DNA from: an uncultured Eubacteriaceae bacterium
GTDB taxonomy: Bacteria; Bacillota; Clostridia; Peptostreptococcales; Anaerovoracaceae
NCBI GenBank assembly: GCA_903789635.1
Contig: CAIFEY010000026.1
Coordinates: forward strand, 1-43,336
DNA length: 43,336 nt
Reading direction: 5' to 3'
Position numbers and translations under genes: made by a program. Below, piece by piece: positions 1 through 7,559 of this stretch. The stretch's first letter is position 1. Each line of letters starts with the position of its first letter. Below the pieces are notes generated by a model. That model was not told where the DNA came from. It did not search any database and saw only the letters and a program-made list of their open reading frames with translations.

Positions 1-331
1 CTAAAAAAACCGTTACACTTTTCCCGTGTCTACTTGACAGGGACCTGATCACTGGGTGTTGGGAAATCACCGCAATGACCGTTCATTTTCCCAGATATTT
101 GCGGTGACGTGGGAAATATGATTTTTTCAGCCCATATTCCCAAAATATGATGCCATCAAATGAGTGTTGCAGGGATTCCCGATAGACGAAATCTATGCGT
201 ACTGTATACCGCCGCCGTGGTCATCGCCAGATGACCGGCGCCGTAGCTGCAAGCTGCAAAAAGGAAGGGAGCTGTGAAAATGCACATGCATTTTTTCACA
301 GCCCCGTAGGTTTGATTTTATTTGCTCTCAC
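1..331. other. Non-coding DNA with short inverted repeats
   Basis: No convincing gene is present; the open frame at 195-404 has no ribosome binding site and no recognisable product. The stretch holds short inverted repeats: CACCGCAA at 68-75 pairs with TTGCGGTG at 99-106, and GGTCATC at 219-225 pairs with GATGACC at 230-236. The words TGGGAAAT and ATTTTCCCA recur here and again around 29400-29830, so the two regions may carry related intergenic repeats. Function unknown. Confidence 0.5.
268..305. repeat. GTGAAAAATG-type palindrome, copy 1
   Basis: A hairpin with arms GCTGTGAAAA and TTTTTTCACAGC around an ATGCACATGCAT centre. The same design recurs at 29921-29960 and 43174-43213: a GC-rich base, GTGAAAAATG in the left arm and CATTTTTCAC in the right. 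All three copies lie in the non-coding DNA beyond the 3' end of a gene. A transcription terminator working in both directions, or a REP-like repeat, are both possible. Confidence 0.6.
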
Positions 332-703
332 TGCATTATACGATCTACGGCTAGCTGATCGAACTTCGCCCGGAGGCTCGTTCTCTCAGGCCGTAGGAGC
401 ATAAGCGGTCCTCATCGCTCACACATCGCTGATAGCTCGTGTTCGCGAGAGCAACGTGCATTATACGACTAGCGGCAAGCCAATCGAGCTGCGCTGTCCG
501 CTTGCTCTCTTGGGCCGCTAAAGCATAAGCAATTCCCAGTCGTTCGAGCGTCGCCTGCAGCTCGCTCTCACGAGGGCAATTGCATTATACGACTAGCGGC
601 AAGCCAATCGAGCTGCGCTGTCCGCTTGCTCTCTTGGGCCGCTAAAGCATAAGCAATTCCCAGTCGTTCGAGCGTCGCCTGCAGCTCGCTCTCACGAGGG
701 CCG
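332..703. repeat. Three tandem ~124-bp repeat units
   Basis: Units start at TGCATTATACGA at 332, 457 and 581. Units 2 and 3 (457-577 and 581-701) are identical over about 121 bp. Unit 1 is diverged but keeps the same order of blocks. Each unit contains a hairpin whose stem changes in both arms: TACGGC/GCCGTA in unit 1, TAGCGGC (470-476)/GCCGCTA (514-520) in unit 2. A related single unit lies near 22955-23025. The array ends at the stop codon of the minus-strand gene at 704, so it may form part of that transcript's 3' end. Confidence 0.8.
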
Positions 704-1957
704 TCAACGCTTCCCGCCCAGTCCTGCGTTGTCGAGGATCTGAAGGATGAAGTCGATGGTTCCGCGGACGCCGAACGTGGCGGTGTTCAGGGTGAGGTCG
801 TAGTTGGCGCCGTTGTTCCACTTGTGATTGGTGAAGAACTCGTAGTACTCGGCGCGCTGGCGGTCGACCTGGTGCATCTGGCGCTTGGCCGTGCGCTCGT
901 CGACGTTGTTGACGCGCATGATTCGCTTGATGCGGCGTTTCTCCGGCGCGGTCAGGAAGATGCTGACGTGCGGGATGTTGTTGCTGTGCATCACGGAGTC
1001 CGCGCAGCGGCCCATGACGACGTAGTCCTGCTCTTTTGCCAGCTCGACCAGAAGTTCGGACTCGGCGAAGAAGTAGGCGTCGCGGGAAGGAAGGCCGTGG
1101 TAACGGTTGAAGTGCTGATAGCGCTCCTTCATCGTCAGCTTTTCCTTGCGGTAGGCCAGTCCTGGGTTTCCGGCGTCGAGCTGGAAGTCGATCATATCGG
1201 TCTCCGCCTTGGTCAGCGGAATCTTGCTTCCCTGGTCGCTTCTGCGCTGGATCAGCCTCATCAGGATCTCCGCGTCGTAATAGTTGATGTGAAGCGCGTC
1301 CGCGATGCCGAGGCCGACGTTGTTGGCGGCAGAACCGTAGCTCCGGCTGATGCAGATGATCAGGCGGTTTTCGCGGGTGAAGCGGTTTTCCAGGTTGAGC
1401 TCGTTCAGGCTTCGGTCCTGTTCGGTCGTGATCAGGCTCGCAGGTTCTGCGACGATCTGCCGGTAGATGCCGATCATCTCGTTGTAGGCGCTCAGCGCCG
1501 TGTAGTGGTCGGCCTTGTCCTGGATGGTTCTGGCCATGTTTCCGATCAGGGCGAGTTCGCTTCGGATGATGTTCTCGCGCTGCATGTTCAGGGCCTTTTC
1601 GATGATATTGACGGCGTGGTCACGGTCCGAGGTGAAGACGCGTCCCAGGGAGGATCCGCTGAGGTCGTAGACGAGCTTGTCCAGGTCATAGAGGCGCTCG
1701 GCGAATTCGCGGGAATCAATCTGCATGGACGGCGCAGCCTCGGTTACGGCAGGCGTGTCTTTAACGCCGGAATCGGACGCCGGTTCGGATTTCTCAGCGG
1801 AATCCGCTGTCTGCGCCGCGCCTGCGTCAGGCGTACCGACGGAAGCGGACGGCTCTGCGTCGGAGGCAGTTTTGGCGGAAACGGTATCGGTGTTCAGCAG
1901 GTCGGAGCTTGTTTCTGGAGTTCCGTCCTTGAACGTCTTTTCTTTGTCGTCACTCAT
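704..1957 (-). CDS. Cytidylate kinase-like family protein with a disordered N-terminus
   Basis: 417 residues. The first ~85 residues are rich in Ser, Ala, Glu and Asp and look disordered. Residues ~195-415 resemble the cytidylate kinase-like 2 family: a Walker-A-like segment (ISRSYGSAANNVG) follows a hydrophobic strand, then YYDAEIL, and later VVMGRCADSVM as in nucleoside-monophosphate kinases. The P-loop lacks the usual GxGxxGKS/T form, as is common in this family, so the true substrate is uncertain. The start is set by AAAGGAGG six bases upstream. The gene lies 15 bp downstream of the antiporter gene, and its ribosome binding site directly follows that gene's TAA, so the two are probably co-transcribed. 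It ends in TGA, which shows TGA serves as a stop in this genome. Confidence 0.82.
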   Translation of the reverse strand: MSDDKEKTFKDGTPETSSDLLNTDTVSAKTASDAEPSASVGTPDAGAAQTADSAEKSEPASDSGVKDTPAVTEAAPSMQIDSREFAERLYDLDKLVYDLSGSSLGRVFTSDRDHAVNIIEKALNMQRENIIRSELALIGNMARTIQDKADHYTALSAYNEMIGIYRQIVAEPASLITTEQDRSLNELNLENRFTRENRLIICISRSYGSAANNVGLGIADALHINYYDAEILMRLIQRRSDQGSKIPLTKAETDMIDFQLDAGNPGLAYRKEKLTMKERYQHFNRYHGLPSRDAYFFAESELLVELAKEQDYVVMGRCADSVMHSNNIPHVSIFLTAPEKRRIKRIMRVNNVDERTAKRQMHQVDRQRAEYYEFFTNHKWNNGANYDLTLNTATFGVRGTIDFILQILDNAGLGGKR

Positions 1958-1972
1958 AGATTGCCTCCTTTC

Positions 1973-3304
1973 TTAGTGGAAAAACAGCAGGACATCCAGC
2001 AGGAATACCGGGCCGAGGATGCCGATGGACCACTTCATGTAGCCGAAGAAGGACGGCATGCGGATACCGTTTTCGTCGGACATCGACTTGACCATGAAGT
2101 TCGGGGCGTTTCCGATGTAGGTGTTGGCGCCCATGAATACGGCTCCGCAGGAGATGGCCTCGAGGATCTCGACCGGAACGACACCGAGCAGGGTGTTGAT
2201 GCCGTGCGTGAAGCTCAGGGAGCCTGCGGTAGTCAGGAATACCATGTAGGTCGGGGTGTTGTCGAGGAAACTGGACAGGAGTCCGGTCAGCAGGAACATC
2301 TGATATGGCCTGTTGATGTCGAGCTGCGGTCCGAAGTGCTTCAGGACGATCAGTGCCGGCTGCATGGTGATGAAAATTCCGATGAAGAGGACTGCGACCT
2401 CCTGGATCGCGCCCCAGGTGAAGTGGTTGCGCCTGCGGACCTCGACATCTGTCGTCTTGAAGGACAGGAACGCGGCGAGCAGGATGATGGCCATCTCGAT
2501 GATGCTGGTCAGAGGCAGCGAGAGTTCGCTGGTGAACGGGATGCCTTTGTCCTTGAAGAATGCGTAGTTAGGCAAAATTCCGCTGATCAGTACGGCGCCG
2601 ATGATCATGAGCAGGAAGAGCAGGTTGTGCAGGCCCTCGATCTCCAGCGTGGTGTCGACCTTGCTGAGGTCCGGGCGGTAGCCTTCCTCGATGTCCTTTC
2701 GGTATGCGCGGACGTCGAAGTGGTAGAAGATGAACAGCAGGACTGCGGTGTTCAGGATCATGATCGGGAACAGGCGGAAACTCCACGTGAACGGAACGCC
2801 CTCCATGAATCCCATCAGCAGCGGCGGGTCGCCGACCGGGGTCAGGCAGCCTCCGATGTTGGAGATCAGGAAGATGAAGAAGATCATGATGTGCGCCCTG
2901 CGGGAACGCCAGGAGTTCATCTGGATAACCGGGCGGATCATCAGCATGCTGGATCCGGTCGTTCCGATGAAGCTCGACAGCAGTGTGCCGATCAGGAGCA
3001 GGACGACATTGACGCGCGGGGAACCGGCCAGGTCGCCCTCGAACCGGATGTTGCCGGCGACGCAGTACAGTCCGAACAGCAGCACGATGAAGGTCAGGTA
3101 GTCGTTGACGATTCCGTCAGCTGCGGTCTCTACGCCGAACAGCGGTCCGTATTTAATCGACAGCAGGACGATGGTCAGCGCCGACCAGAATAAAATGATA
3201 ACAAGCATCCGCTTTTCCCAAACCGCTGGTTTCAGGATCGGGAAGAGCGCGATACACAGAAGTATCCCCACGAACGGGATACAGGTCCATAGTGGTTCTT
3301 GCAT
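1973..3304 (-). CDS. NhaD/CitMHS-type sodium:proton antiporter
   Basis: An integral membrane protein of 443 residues with about a dozen hydrophobic segments. Characteristic stretches are GTTGSSMLMIRPVI and, shortly after, SNIGGCLTPVGDPPLL, which match the conserved half-helices of the ion transporter superfamily (putative citrate transport/NhaD-like antiporters). It probably exchanges Na+ or Li+ for protons at the cytoplasmic membrane; a carboxylate substrate cannot be excluded. The frame is open further upstream to 3400, but the start at 3304 (MQEPLWTC) is preferred because GGAGG lies eight bases before it and the upstream extension is polar and not membrane-like. It is the first gene of a two-gene unit with the cytidylate-kinase-like gene. 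Confidence 0.85.
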   Translation of the reverse strand: MQEPLWTCIPFVGILLCIALFPILKPAVWEKRMLVIILFWSALTIVLLSIKYGPLFGVETAADGIVNDYLTFIVLLFGLYCVAGNIRFEGDLAGSPRVNVVLLLIGTLLSSFIGTTGSSMLMIRPVIQMNSWRSRRAHIMIFFIFLISNIGGCLTPVGDPPLLMGFMEGVPFTWSFRLFPIMILNTAVLLFIFYHFDVRAYRKDIEEGYRPDLSKVDTTLEIEGLHNLLFLLMIIGAVLISGILPNYAFFKDKGIPFTSELSLPLTSIIEMAIILLAAFLSFKTTDVEVRRRNHFTWGAIQEVAVLFIGIFITMQPALIVLKHFGPQLDINRPYQMFLLTGLLSSFLDNTPTYMVFLTTAGSLSFTHGINTLLGVVPVEILEAISCGAVFMGANTYIGNAPNFMVKSMSDENGIRMPSFFGYMKWSIGILGPVFLLDVLLFFH

Positions 3305-3414
3305 GTGATCAGCCTCCGGGATAATTGCGATAAGATTTAGTTTATTTTGCCGATGTCGAGTGAAATGATGGAAAATGAGATAAAAATCACATATGCCCAC
3401 GTAATTACAGAATT

Positions 3415-3443
3415 AGTATACCATAAAAATGCAGATTTTGTCC
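3415..3443 (-). promoter_or_regulatory. Candidate promoter of the antiporter gene
   Basis: Read on the minus strand, a TATACT -10 box (3415-3420) is preceded by 17 bases and a weak GGACAA -35 (3438-3443). It lies about 110 bp upstream of the antiporter start, in the gap that also holds the pheT terminator. The -10 is good and the -35 poor, so the assignment is tentative. Confidence 0.45.
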
Positions 3444-3462
3444 CCAGACATATAAATTATTT

Positions 3463-3508
3463 CAAAAAATATGGGCTACAGAATAAATTTTTATATAGTC
3501 TGTAGCCC
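3463..3508 (-). terminator. Rho-independent terminator of pheST
   Basis: On the minus strand, GGGCTACAGA (3499-3508) and TCTGTAGCCC (3473-3482) form a perfect 10-bp stem with a 16-base AT-rich loop. It is followed by a T-rich run (3463-3472). It lies about 95 bp beyond the pheT stop and before the antiporter promoter. Confidence 0.85.
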
Positions 3509-3603
3509 AGTATCCAATTTTAGGTGTGTCAGTTGGAAAACTATTTCGCTAATCGCGTTTACTTTTTTAATCGTGCCGCAAACGGGAACGAAAATAGGGA
3601 AAT

Positions 3604-6027
3604 CTATGCCTCACGCAGCTGTGCACCGACTCTGTTCTCCAGCGTCTTTACAATCTTGTTCATCTGCTTGTCGATCTGCTTAGCCTTCATCGTGCCCTTG
3701 TCGGAGCCGATCTTGACGGTCAGCATGATGGACTTCTTATCCTCAGGAATCTGCTCTCCGCGGTACTCCTCGACGAACTTCACCTCTCTGGTGTGCTTGT
3801 CGATGGCCTGCTCGATCTCCTGCCATGTGATAGCCTCGTCGACGATGATGGACAGGTCCTTCTCGACCAGCGGGAATACCGGCAGGTGGACGAACTCGTT
3901 GTCCCTGGACTTGTACGGCGTCAGCATGTCCTCGTCGAACTCGAAGATCGCGAGCTGTGCGTGCTTGATGCCGGCCGCGGCGAGTGTGGACACGCGGACC
4001 AGTCCGAGTGTTCCGATCAGGTCCTTGCCCGCCATGATGTTCAGGTAGACGTTGTCATCGGCCCATGCAGGACGCTCGACCTGTTTCCAGGAGAGCGGCT
4101 CGACCTGGCAGGTGCGGGCGAGGTTCTCGATGACGCCCTTTGCCTGGAAGAACAGCAGCTTAGGATCGCTTCCGACGAGCATTCCGGTGACGAAGTGCTT
4201 CTGCAGCGGCAGCGTCTCGTCCTCTGTGGACTCGTGATAGACGCCCGGCTGGAAGACTTCTGCGGACTCGAACACACGGAAGGAGTCGTAGTAACGCAGG
4301 TTGGAGACTGCGGTCTGCAGCATGCCCGGTACCAGCGACGTGCGCAGGTTGGCCTGCTCCGGTGACGGCGGTGTCGCCAGGCGGACGGTCGTGTCCGGCG
4401 TGATGCCGGCAGCCTGCATGAAGTGGTCGTCGACCCATGGATACGTCAGGATCTCGTAGAATCCGCAGCGGAATGCGAGGTACTCTCTGACGCGCCTGTC
4501 GACGTTCTCCTTCGGCTGGTTGACCGCGTGGTCGAAGTTGACCGGGAGCGGCTTGGTCTCAAAGCTCTCGAAGCTGTGGAGTCTCGCCATCTCGTCGAGG
4601 ATGTCGTCCTTGATGGAGATGTCTCCGGTGGAACGCCATGTCGGTGCGAGGCAGGTGTAGGTTGTGCCGTCAAAGTCGACGTCGAATCCGAGGCGTCCGA
4701 GTGTATCCTTGACGTCCTCGACGCTGAACTCCTTACCGAGTCTGACGTCCATGAACTCCTTGGTGATCTTCACCTCAGCGCGCTCCGTCTTGATCGGATA
4801 AACGTCGCCGAATGCCGTGAACTCCGCGTCCGGGAAGATCTCCTTGAACAGCCTCATCGCCTCTGCGAGACCCTGGTCGACACGTTCGGTGTCGAGTCCC
4901 TTCTCGTAGCGGATCGACGCATCTGTCTTCTCATCGAATCTCTTTCCGGTCTTTCTGATCGTCGGTGCGCTGAAGTCGGCAACCTCGAGCAGGACGCTGC
5001 TGGTCTCCGGCAGGATGGAGTCCTTGCGGCCGCCGCGGATTCCGGCGAGTGCCATCGGCTCCTCCGCATCGCAGATGACCAGGTCGTAGGTGGTCAGGTC
5101 CAGCTGGTTGTGGTCGAGCAGCTCGAGCTTCTCGCCTTCCTTAGCGTTTCTGACGATGATCTTATCGGTGACGTGTGTGCGGTCGAACGCGTGCGTCGGC
5201 TGTCCGACGTCGAGCATGACGTAGTTCGTGATGTCTACGATCGCGTTGATCGAACGCAGGCCGGCCTTGATCAGCGCGGTCTTCATCCAGAGCGGGGACT
5301 CCTTCTTAGCATCGACGCCGTGGATCTCCAGTGCGGCGTAGCGCATGCACTTCTCCGGGACGTCGATCTCGATCGGGAACTCCGGCAGGCCCTCCGTGTG
5401 GACGGCGGTGTCCGCGAGCGGCTTCAGGTCCAGCTTGTAGATCGCCGCGATTTCTCTCGCGATTCCGTAGTGACCCCACAGGTCAGGACGGTTGGTCAGG
5501 GACTTGTTGTCGATCTCGATGACGATGTCGTCCATGCCGACCAGGTCGGCGATGTTCTGTCCCGGTGTTCCCTGTCCGTTCAGGTCGACGATGTACTCGT
5601 CGCTCTCCGGCGGGAAGATATCCTCGAGGTAAACCTCAGAGGCGTTGCAGATCATGCCGTAGGAAGACTCCCCGCGGAGCTTTCCTTCCTTGATGACGAC
5701 CGGCTCGCCCTCGCCGTGCCAGATGACTTCTGCACCCGGGCGGCAGACGACGACGTGCTCGCCGTCGTACAGGTTGCAGCCTCCGCAGACGATCTGCACC
5801 AGCTCCTCCTCACCGATGTCGGTGATGCAGATGCGCAGCTTGTCCGCGTTCGGATGCGGCTTAACTTCAATAATCTTTCCGACGACGATATCGTGGTACT
5901 TCTCGGCAGGGTTCTCGTAGCCCTCTACCTCCACGGTACGCATCGTCAGGTCGTAGATCAGCTGATCCAGCCCCAGATCTTTCGGCAGATCCACGTATTT
6001 TTTTACCCAATTTAATGAAACGTACAT
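3604..6027 (-). CDS. pheT: Phenylalanine-tRNA ligase beta subunit
   Basis: 807 residues, the usual length for bacterial PheT. With PheS it charges tRNA-Phe with phenylalanine in the cytoplasm as an alpha2beta2 enzyme. Visible regions in order: an N-terminal OB-fold tRNA-binding domain (~40-150, with PHPNADKLRIC), the B3/B4 editing domain (~210-390, with YEKGLDTERVD at its end), the B5 domain (~405-475), a catalytic-like class II core (~490-690), and the C-terminal FDX-ACB anticodon-binding domain (~715-807, starting VHLPVFPLVEKDLS). The start is fixed by AGGAGG overlapping the pheS stop, with only nine bases between the genes. It ends in TAG, which shows TAG is a normal stop here. Confidence 0.97.
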   Translation of the reverse strand: MYVSLNWVKKYVDLPKDLGLDQLIYDLTMRTVEVEGYENPAEKYHDIVVGKIIEVKPHPNADKLRICITDIGEEELVQIVCGGCNLYDGEHVVVCRPGAEVIWHGEGEPVVIKEGKLRGESSYGMICNASEVYLEDIFPPESDEYIVDLNGQGTPGQNIADLVGMDDIVIEIDNKSLTNRPDLWGHYGIAREIAAIYKLDLKPLADTAVHTEGLPEFPIEIDVPEKCMRYAALEIHGVDAKKESPLWMKTALIKAGLRSINAIVDITNYVMLDVGQPTHAFDRTHVTDKIIVRNAKEGEKLELLDHNQLDLTTYDLVICDAEEPMALAGIRGGRKDSILPETSSVLLEVADFSAPTIRKTGKRFDEKTDASIRYEKGLDTERVDQGLAEAMRLFKEIFPDAEFTAFGDVYPIKTERAEVKITKEFMDVRLGKEFSVEDVKDTLGRLGFDVDFDGTTYTCLAPTWRSTGDISIKDDILDEMARLHSFESFETKPLPVNFDHAVNQPKENVDRRVREYLAFRCGFYEILTYPWVDDHFMQAAGITPDTTVRLATPPSPEQANLRTSLVPGMLQTAVSNLRYYDSFRVFESAEVFQPGVYHESTEDETLPLQKHFVTGMLVGSDPKLLFFQAKGVIENLARTCQVEPLSWKQVERPAWADDNVYLNIMAGKDLIGTLGLVRVSTLAAAGIKHAQLAIFEFDEDMLTPYKSRDNEFVHLPVFPLVEKDLSIIVDEAITWQEIEQAIDKHTREVKFVEEYRGEQIPEDKKSIMLTVKIGSDKGTMKAKQIDKQMNKIVKTLENRVGAQLREA

Positions 6028-6036
6028 GTCAACCTC

Positions 6037-7074
6037 CTACTTGAACTGCTCTAAGAATCTGAGATCCGCGCTGTGGAAATAGCGGACGTCATCGACGCCG
6101 TAGCGCATCATGACCAGACGGTCCAGTCCGATGTTGGCGTAGAATCCGGACCACTCCTCAGGATCCAGACCGGCAGCGCGCAGGACGTTCGGGTGGATGA
6201 CTCCTCCCGGCATAACCTCAATCCAGCCGGAGTTATGGCAGACACGGCAGCCTTTGCCGCCGCAGACCAGGCATTCCATGTCGATCTCGTAGCCCGGCTC
6301 GGTGAACGGGAAGAATCCCTCACGCATGCGGACGTTGATCTTGCGGCCGAATACCTTGCTCAGGATCGCCTCGATCATGACCTTTCCGGAGGAGAAGGAC
6401 AGGTCCTTGTCGACGACCAGTGCCTCGTACTGGTAGAACGCTCTCTCGTGGCGGGCGTCGGTCGTCTCGTTTCTGTATACACGGCCCGGGTAGACAAATC
6501 TCGCCGGTGCGCCGTGCTTCAGCAGGTAGCGGACGGAGGCGCCGGTCAGGTGCGGACGCAGGCAGAGACGCTCCGCTCCGGACTTATTCTCCGTGCCCTC
6601 CAGCCAGTACGTGTCCATCGTCTCTCTCGCCGGATGGTCGGCGGCAAAGTTCAGGTTGTCGAACGCGTACTTCTCGCTCGTAATATCATCTTCGCTGAAA
6701 ACTTCAAAACCCATGGAAAGAAAGGCGTCGTTCAGGTCGTAGCACATCTGTGTGATCGGGTGCAGAGCTCCCTGCTGCGGCATGATTCCAGGCAGAGTCA
6801 GGTCAATCGGTGCATCCAGAACGGATTCGGAGCTGAGGAGCTGTTCCTCCCTCTCCTTCATCTTCTCGGCAAAGAAGTTCTTAATCTCGTTCGCCGTCTT
6901 GCCGACAGCCGGGCGTGTCTCCGGGTCCAGGGATCCGAGGGATTTCAGTATCTGTGTCAGCTGACCCTTCTTACCCAGGAGTTCCTGTCTGACTTCCTGG
7001 AGCGCATCAGAATCAGGAGCGTCTTTAATTCTGGACAGTCCGGCGTTGCGGATTTCTTCCAATTGTTTCAGCAT
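6037..7074 (-). CDS. pheS: Phenylalanine-tRNA ligase alpha subunit
   Basis: 345 residues, typical of bacterial PheS, the catalytic subunit of phenylalanyl-tRNA synthetase. Residues 1-85 form the N-terminal coiled coil that contacts tRNA. The class II core follows, with motif 2 around RVYRNETTDARHERAF and motif 3 at NIGLDRLVMMRYG near the C-terminus. FPFTEPGYEIDMEC leads into a four-cysteine cluster (CxxC...CxxC, near residue 260) that is common in clostridial PheS and may bind metal. First gene of the pheST operon. No T-box-like leader could be made out in the short region between its promoter and start. Confidence 0.97.
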   Translation of the reverse strand: MLKQLEEIRNAGLSRIKDAPDSDALQEVRQELLGKKGQLTQILKSLGSLDPETRPAVGKTANEIKNFFAEKMKEREEQLLSSESVLDAPIDLTLPGIMPQQGALHPITQMCYDLNDAFLSMGFEVFSEDDITSEKYAFDNLNFAADHPARETMDTYWLEGTENKSGAERLCLRPHLTGASVRYLLKHGAPARFVYPGRVYRNETTDARHERAFYQYEALVVDKDLSFSSGKVMIEAILSKVFGRKINVRMREGFFPFTEPGYEIDMECLVCGGKGCRVCHNSGWIEVMPGGVIHPNVLRAAGLDPEEWSGFYANIGLDRLVMMRYGVDDVRYFHSADLRFLEQFK

Positions 7075-7183
7075 GATTTTAGTACTCCTTAATAAATTTA
7101 TTGTTTTAATTTTGTTGTGTTAACCCATCGTGTATAGTTTAGATTACACTGTTTTTCGGCGGGAGACAACCCACCAAATTAAT

Positions 7184-7212
7184 ATTATAACGGATTTTTC
7201 GCGGTTTTTCAG
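7184..7212 (-). promoter_or_regulatory. Candidate pheST promoter
   Basis: Reading the minus strand, CTGAAA (7207-7212) is followed by a 17-base spacer and a perfect TATAAT (7184-7189). It lies about 110 bp upstream of pheS. Confidence 0.6.
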
Positions 7213-7422
7213 TACACTTTACGGATTTTTCCGGCAGATAAGTGTTTTTCGGAGGGGAAGGCCCCCTGGCCGTCGATTTTGACAAAATATACGTCCGCAC
7301 AGCAGCACACCGACCCGCTGGCAGGCATGTCTCTATGGCCGTCGACTTTGTCAAAAAAAGTGCCCGCACAGGACCGCTCCCGACCTGCCGGAAACCGCAT
7401 GACGCCCCGAAGCGGCGCGGCA

Positions 7423-7452
7423 TTGTATTAAACTGTATAAATATGGTAGAAT
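7423..7452 (+). promoter_or_regulatory. Candidate promoter of the ligase-racemase operon
   Basis: TTGTAT (7423-7428), an 18-base AT-rich spacer and TAGAAT (7447-7452), about 105 bp upstream of the ligase start. Both boxes are imperfect, so this is a moderate call. Confidence 0.45.
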
Positions 7453-7559
7453 ATATTTTCCTGAACGTGGTATTTTTAACTAATGAACACATAAATTGTT
7501 AGATAATACTATACAATAGAATATCAGGATAAAGACTGTTTTAGAGAAAGAGTGAAATT

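Larger units (their letters stand above)
7075..7559. other. Divergent intergenic region between pheS and the ligase gene
   Basis: This stretch carries outward promoters for both flanking genes. In its middle are two imperfect 36-bp direct repeats (7267-7302 and 7336-7371) that share TGGCCGTCGA, a TTTG-CAAAA core and CCGCACAG. Their spacing of 69 bp and the GACTTTGTC-like core would suit a regulator binding site, but no cognate regulator is evident. No gene is seen; the open frames in it lack ribosome binding sites. Confidence 0.5.

Noticed and set aside
332-703. Tandem repeats considered as a CRISPR array
   Set aside because: Units are ~124 bp and contiguous, without short repeats separated by unique spacers, and no cas gene is present.
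824-3193. A 789-residue plus-strand open frame opposite the kinase-like and antiporter genes
   Set aside because: It is the complement of two well supported minus-strand genes, has shadow-like composition (many Val, Asp, Arg, Glu) and no ribosome binding site.
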